From Candidatus Nanopelagicaceae bacterium (GTDB taxonomy: Bacteria > Actinomycetota > Actinomycetes > Nanopelagicales > Nanopelagicaceae), in NCBI GenBank assembly GCA_023262125.1, contig JALRDT010000124.1, forward strand, positions 1 to 6,877: a stretch of DNA of 6,877 nt. Direction: 5' to 3'. The translations under genes and the position numbers were made by a program. Under the pieces are notes generated by a model that was not told the DNA's origin, did not search any database, and was given only the letters and a program-made list of their open reading frames with translations. Below, one piece after another: positions 6,361 through 6,877 of this stretch. Within the stretch, counting starts at the first letter, position 1; the number at the start of each line of letters is the position of its first letter.

Positions 6361-6877
6361 ATGGCGCAACGAGTTCAATCGGTGGAAAGAGCACTTAGTT
6401 TGCTCGATGCCTTAGCTAGTTACTCTGCGCCACCGACCATTCCAGAATTAGCAAAAGCCGCAAAAGTAAATCGTGCGACTGCTTGGCGATTAATGAATAC
6501 TTTAGTTCATTTTGATTTGGCTGAGAGAAATGAAGTTACCGGAACTTACAAAGTTGGCCCCGGTGCGCTCAGGCTTGCTGCAGCCACAGATAATTCAAGT
6601 TTTGTTAGAAAAGCAAGACCGCTTCTTGAGAAAGTTGCCAAAAGAACTGGTGGCAGCGCATTTTTAGAAATTGCAACACGAGGAGACCTTGTGGTGATGG
6701 ATCAAGTTAGATCTGATTCTCCAATACAAGTGGACTTAGCTGGGATGGTGGTCCCGCTACATTGTGGTTCGGTTGGAAAATTGTATTTATCGAATTTAAG
6801 TGATGAAGAGTTAAATGAATACCTCAAACAGAAGCTAGCTGCGCCAACCAGATTCACCATCACCAAACCGCAACTAC
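6361..6877 (+). CDS. IclR-family transcriptional regulator (3' end cut by window)
   Basis: ATG at 6361 opens a frame that runs to the window end: 172 codons of a protein usually about 250 residues long. Residues 1-65 form the IclR winged helix-turn-helix: RVQSVERALSLLDAL (4-18), then TIPELAKAAKVNRATAWRL (26-44) as the DNA-reading helices, and YKVGPGALRL (about 62-71) as the wing/linker. The following part is the start of the effector-binding domain (ARPLLEKVAKRTGGSAFLE, ...VVPLHCGSVGKLYL), which binds a small metabolite in the cytoplasm. A weak GGTGG (6351-6355) lies five bases before the start. Its divergent position makes the dehydrogenase and, through it, the transporter and dehydratase its likely targets. 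Whether it activates or represses cannot be told; the ligand is probably a pathway acid. Confidence 0.93.
   Translation, partial: MAQRVQSVERALSLLDALASYSAPPTIPELAKAAKVNRATAWRLMNTLVHFDLAERNEVTGTYKVGPGALRLAAATDNSSFVRKARPLLEKVAKRTGGSAFLEIATRGDLVVMDQVRSDSPIQVDLAGMVVPLHCGSVGKLYLSNLSDEELNEYLKQKLAAPTRFTITKPQL

Noticed and set aside
6230..6394. Upstream extension of the dehydrogenase to ATG at 6394 (421 residues)
   Set aside because: It would cover the whole divergent control region and overlap the IclR start; the added 55 residues have no family match by eye, and GTG at 6229 has a ribosome site and begins at the conserved N-terminus.

Overview
The window reads as one compact sugar-acid (or related small-molecule) uptake and catabolism locus from a bacterium. 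GTG starts at three of seven genes, clear purine-rich ribosome binding sites, a divergent IclR-type regulator, a Sec-type signal peptide rich in Ala/Val and moderate-to-low GC suggest a small-genome actinobacterium, for example a freshwater lineage such as Nanopelagicales. That placement is an inference from general character and is not proven by any marker gene here.

Layout. Six genes lie on the minus strand and are read from right to left. A zinc-dependent medium-chain alcohol/polyol dehydrogenase (5129-6229) comes first. After a 119-nt gap with a large hairpin/palindrome come an ABC substrate-binding protein (3888-5009), two ABC permeases (2955-3872 and 2164-2958, overlapping by ATGA), an ABC ATPase (1111-2148) and a mandelate racemase/enolase-superfamily dehydratase (1-1109, ending at or just past the window edge). 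The last five genes are separated by -4 to 15 nt and almost certainly form one transcription unit. On the plus strand an IclR-family regulator (6361-6877, cut by the window end) is divergent from the dehydrogenase across a 131-nt shared control region.

How they work together (inference). The binding protein, permeases and ATPase import a small, probably anionic or polyhydroxylated solute. The enolase-superfamily enzyme would dehydrate an acid sugar, and the dehydrogenase would oxidise an alcohol or reduce a keto group in the same pathway. IclR would sense an intermediate and control the divergent promoters. The transporter belongs to the iron/polyamine/phosphonate-like class and not to the usual sugar classes, so its pairing with a sugar-acid dehydratase is the most interesting biochemical feature.

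Two RNA-level structures stand out. A 14-bp stem with a three-base loop lies wholly inside the first 18 codons of the first permease, and a 41-nt imperfect palindrome sits between the dehydrogenase and binding-protein genes. In both, some mismatches on the plus strand become G-U pairs in the minus-strand transcript, which favours a role in the mRNA. No tRNA, rRNA, CRISPR array, insertion sequence or phage gene was seen, and no stretch longer than 131 nt lacks a gene.
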